From Anaeropeptidivorans aminofermentans (GTDB taxonomy: Bacteria > Bacillota > Clostridia > Lachnospirales > UBA5962), in the NCBI RefSeq assembly GCF_940670685.1, contig NZ_OW711693.1:1054001-1118000 (forward strand): 64,000 nucleotides of DNA. The letters run 5' to 3'. The notes beneath the pieces are model-generated. The model did no database searches. It was given only the letters and a program-made list of their open reading frames with translations, and was not told the origin of the DNA. Both the position numbers and the translations under genes were made by a program. Shown here one piece after another: positions 63,164-64,000 of this stretch (position 1 is the stretch's first letter; every line of letters begins with the position of its first letter).

Positions 63164-64000
63164 ATGAAGAAAGTAAAAGTGCTCAGTGTCTTTGGAACAC
63201 GTCCTGAGGCCATAAAAATGGCTCCTTTAATAAAAGAAATAGAAAAAGATGAAAGCCTTGAAAGCCTTGTTTGCGTAACGGCCCAGCATAGGGACATGCT
63301 TGACCAGGTGATGGATATATTTGATTTAAAGGCCAACGTGGACCTTGATATCATGCAGAAGAGCCAAACCCTTACGGATATAACCACAAGGGCGTTAATC
63401 GGCCTTGAAGGGGCATTTAAAGCGCTTAAACCGGACCTTGTTCTTGTGCATGGGGACACTACCACGACCTTTGCGGCAGGGCTTGCGGCCTTTTATTCTA
63501 AGATAGCTGTAGGGCATGTAGAAGCAGGCCTTAGAACATACGATAAATATCAGCCCTTTCCTGAGGAAATGAACAGAAAGCTTACAACCGCCTTAGCGGA
63601 TTTATATTTTGCTCCTACGCCTTATTCAAGGAATAATCTTTTAAAGGAGAATATCCCTGAAAAAAATATTTTTGTTACGGGAAATACGGCAATCGACTGT
63701 TTAAGCCTTACGATTTCAGATGAGTATGAATTTATGGAGAAATCCTTAAATCACATTAACTTTGAAGGAAAGCGCATCATCACCATGACCGCCCACAGGA
63801 GAGAAAATATTGGTGAACCCCTCGAGGCTATATGCAAAGCCGTAAAAAGGATTGTTGAAGATAATGAGGATATTGAAGTTATATATCCTGTCCATTCAAA
63901 CCCTGCTGTAAGAGAAACAGCGGAAAGAATTCTTGATGGAAATAAAAGAATACATCTTCTGAATCCCCTTGATATAAAGGATATGCATAACTTAATGAAT
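63164..64000 (+). CDS. wecB: UDP-N-acetylglucosamine 2-epimerase, 3'-truncated by the window edge
   Basis: Converts UDP-GlcNAc to UDP-ManNAc for teichoic acid, secondary cell-wall polymer or capsule. 279 codons visible of about 370. LSVFGTRPEAIKMAPLIKEI at the start, LVLVHGDTTTTFAAGLAAFY near residue 89, VGHVEAGLRTYDKYQPFPEE near 115, TMTAHRRENIGEPL near 207 and YPVHSNPAV near 243 are all family signatures. AGGGAGG lies 7 nt before ATG 63164. The product could supply the pyruvylated wall polymer that binds the SLH protein encoded at 21608-23449. Confidence 0.96.
   Translation, partial: MKKVKVLSVFGTRPEAIKMAPLIKEIEKDESLESLVCVTAQHRDMLDQVMDIFDLKANVDLDIMQKSQTLTDITTRALIGLEGAFKALKPDLVLVHGDTTTTFAAGLAAFYSKIAVGHVEAGLRTYDKYQPFPEEMNRKLTTALADLYFAPTPYSRNNLLKENIPEKNIFVTGNTAIDCLSLTISDEYEFMEKSLNHINFEGKRIITMTAHRRENIGEPLEAICKAVKRIVEDNEDIEVIYPVHSNPAVRETAERILDGNKRIHLLNPLDIKDMHNLMN

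Overview
The window comes from a low-GC Gram-positive bacterium, most likely an anaerobic member of the Clostridia (Lachnospirales-like). The grounds are AT-rich DNA, strong AGGAGG-type ribosome binding sites, a tyrosyl T-box leader, ascorbate-family PTS genes, an SLH surface protein, an OpuC-type compatible-solute transporter with a GntR/RCK_C (BusR-like) regulator, and a PdxR/PdxK pair. A precise taxon cannot be read from the sequence.

Layout. 1-4570: a visibly more GC-rich glycogen/hexose-phosphate operon (malQ, pgi, phosphoglucomutase). 5080-8290: fossils of an F-type ATP synthase operon (atpE, F, H, A, G with many frameshifts), joined directly to a trkH/ktrB fragment. 8593-18551: a ten-gene minus-strand PTS/ribulose-monophosphate-type cluster: regulator, EIIC, EIIB, EIIA, cupin phosphoglucose isomerase, hexulose-phosphate synthase, hexulose-phosphate isomerase, two divergent ribulose-phosphate-epimerase-like proteins and a transaldolase/F6P-aldolase, with a divergent DeoR regulator. 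18552-21400: decayed DNA with an IS21 istB fossil and an NHL-repeat pseudogene. 21412-40002: initiator tRNA, SLH protein, aminopeptidase P, a zinc-ribbon membrane protein, pdxK/pdxR, a DUF3298 protein, tldD/tldE, small genes, a gene split by a MITE, rifampin ADP-ribosyltransferase (arr) and hutH. 40484-40929: a five-fold 88-bp tandem array. 40970-43232: phosphodiesterase, acetyltransferase, and a methyltransferase behind an attenuator-like leader. 43536-49574: dipeptide ABC transporter (dppABCDF). 50350-53385: tyrS with T-box, and pepT. 53523-58360: BusR-like repressor and OpuC-type transporter. 59073-62637: paired ABC exporters behind a DtxR-box-like site. 63164-end: partial wecB.

How it fits together. 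The PTS cluster would import and phosphorylate a sugar or sugar alcohol. HPS, PHI, the epimerase-like proteins, the cupin isomerase and the aldolase would connect the product to fructose-6-P and pentose-5-P; the substrate is unknown. The osmolyte locus carries a promoter overlapped by a bipartite inverted repeat, as expected for a BusR operator.

The intergenic DNA is packed with palindromic, MITE-like elements, often nested. One copy interrupts a coding sequence at a TA dinucleotide, and its removal restores the frame. Another sits between the T-box and tyrS. The most interesting items are the leader-peptide/alternative-stem region and SD-to-start hairpin ahead of the methyltransferase, the PTS/RuMP cluster, the MITE families, and the BusR-like operator.
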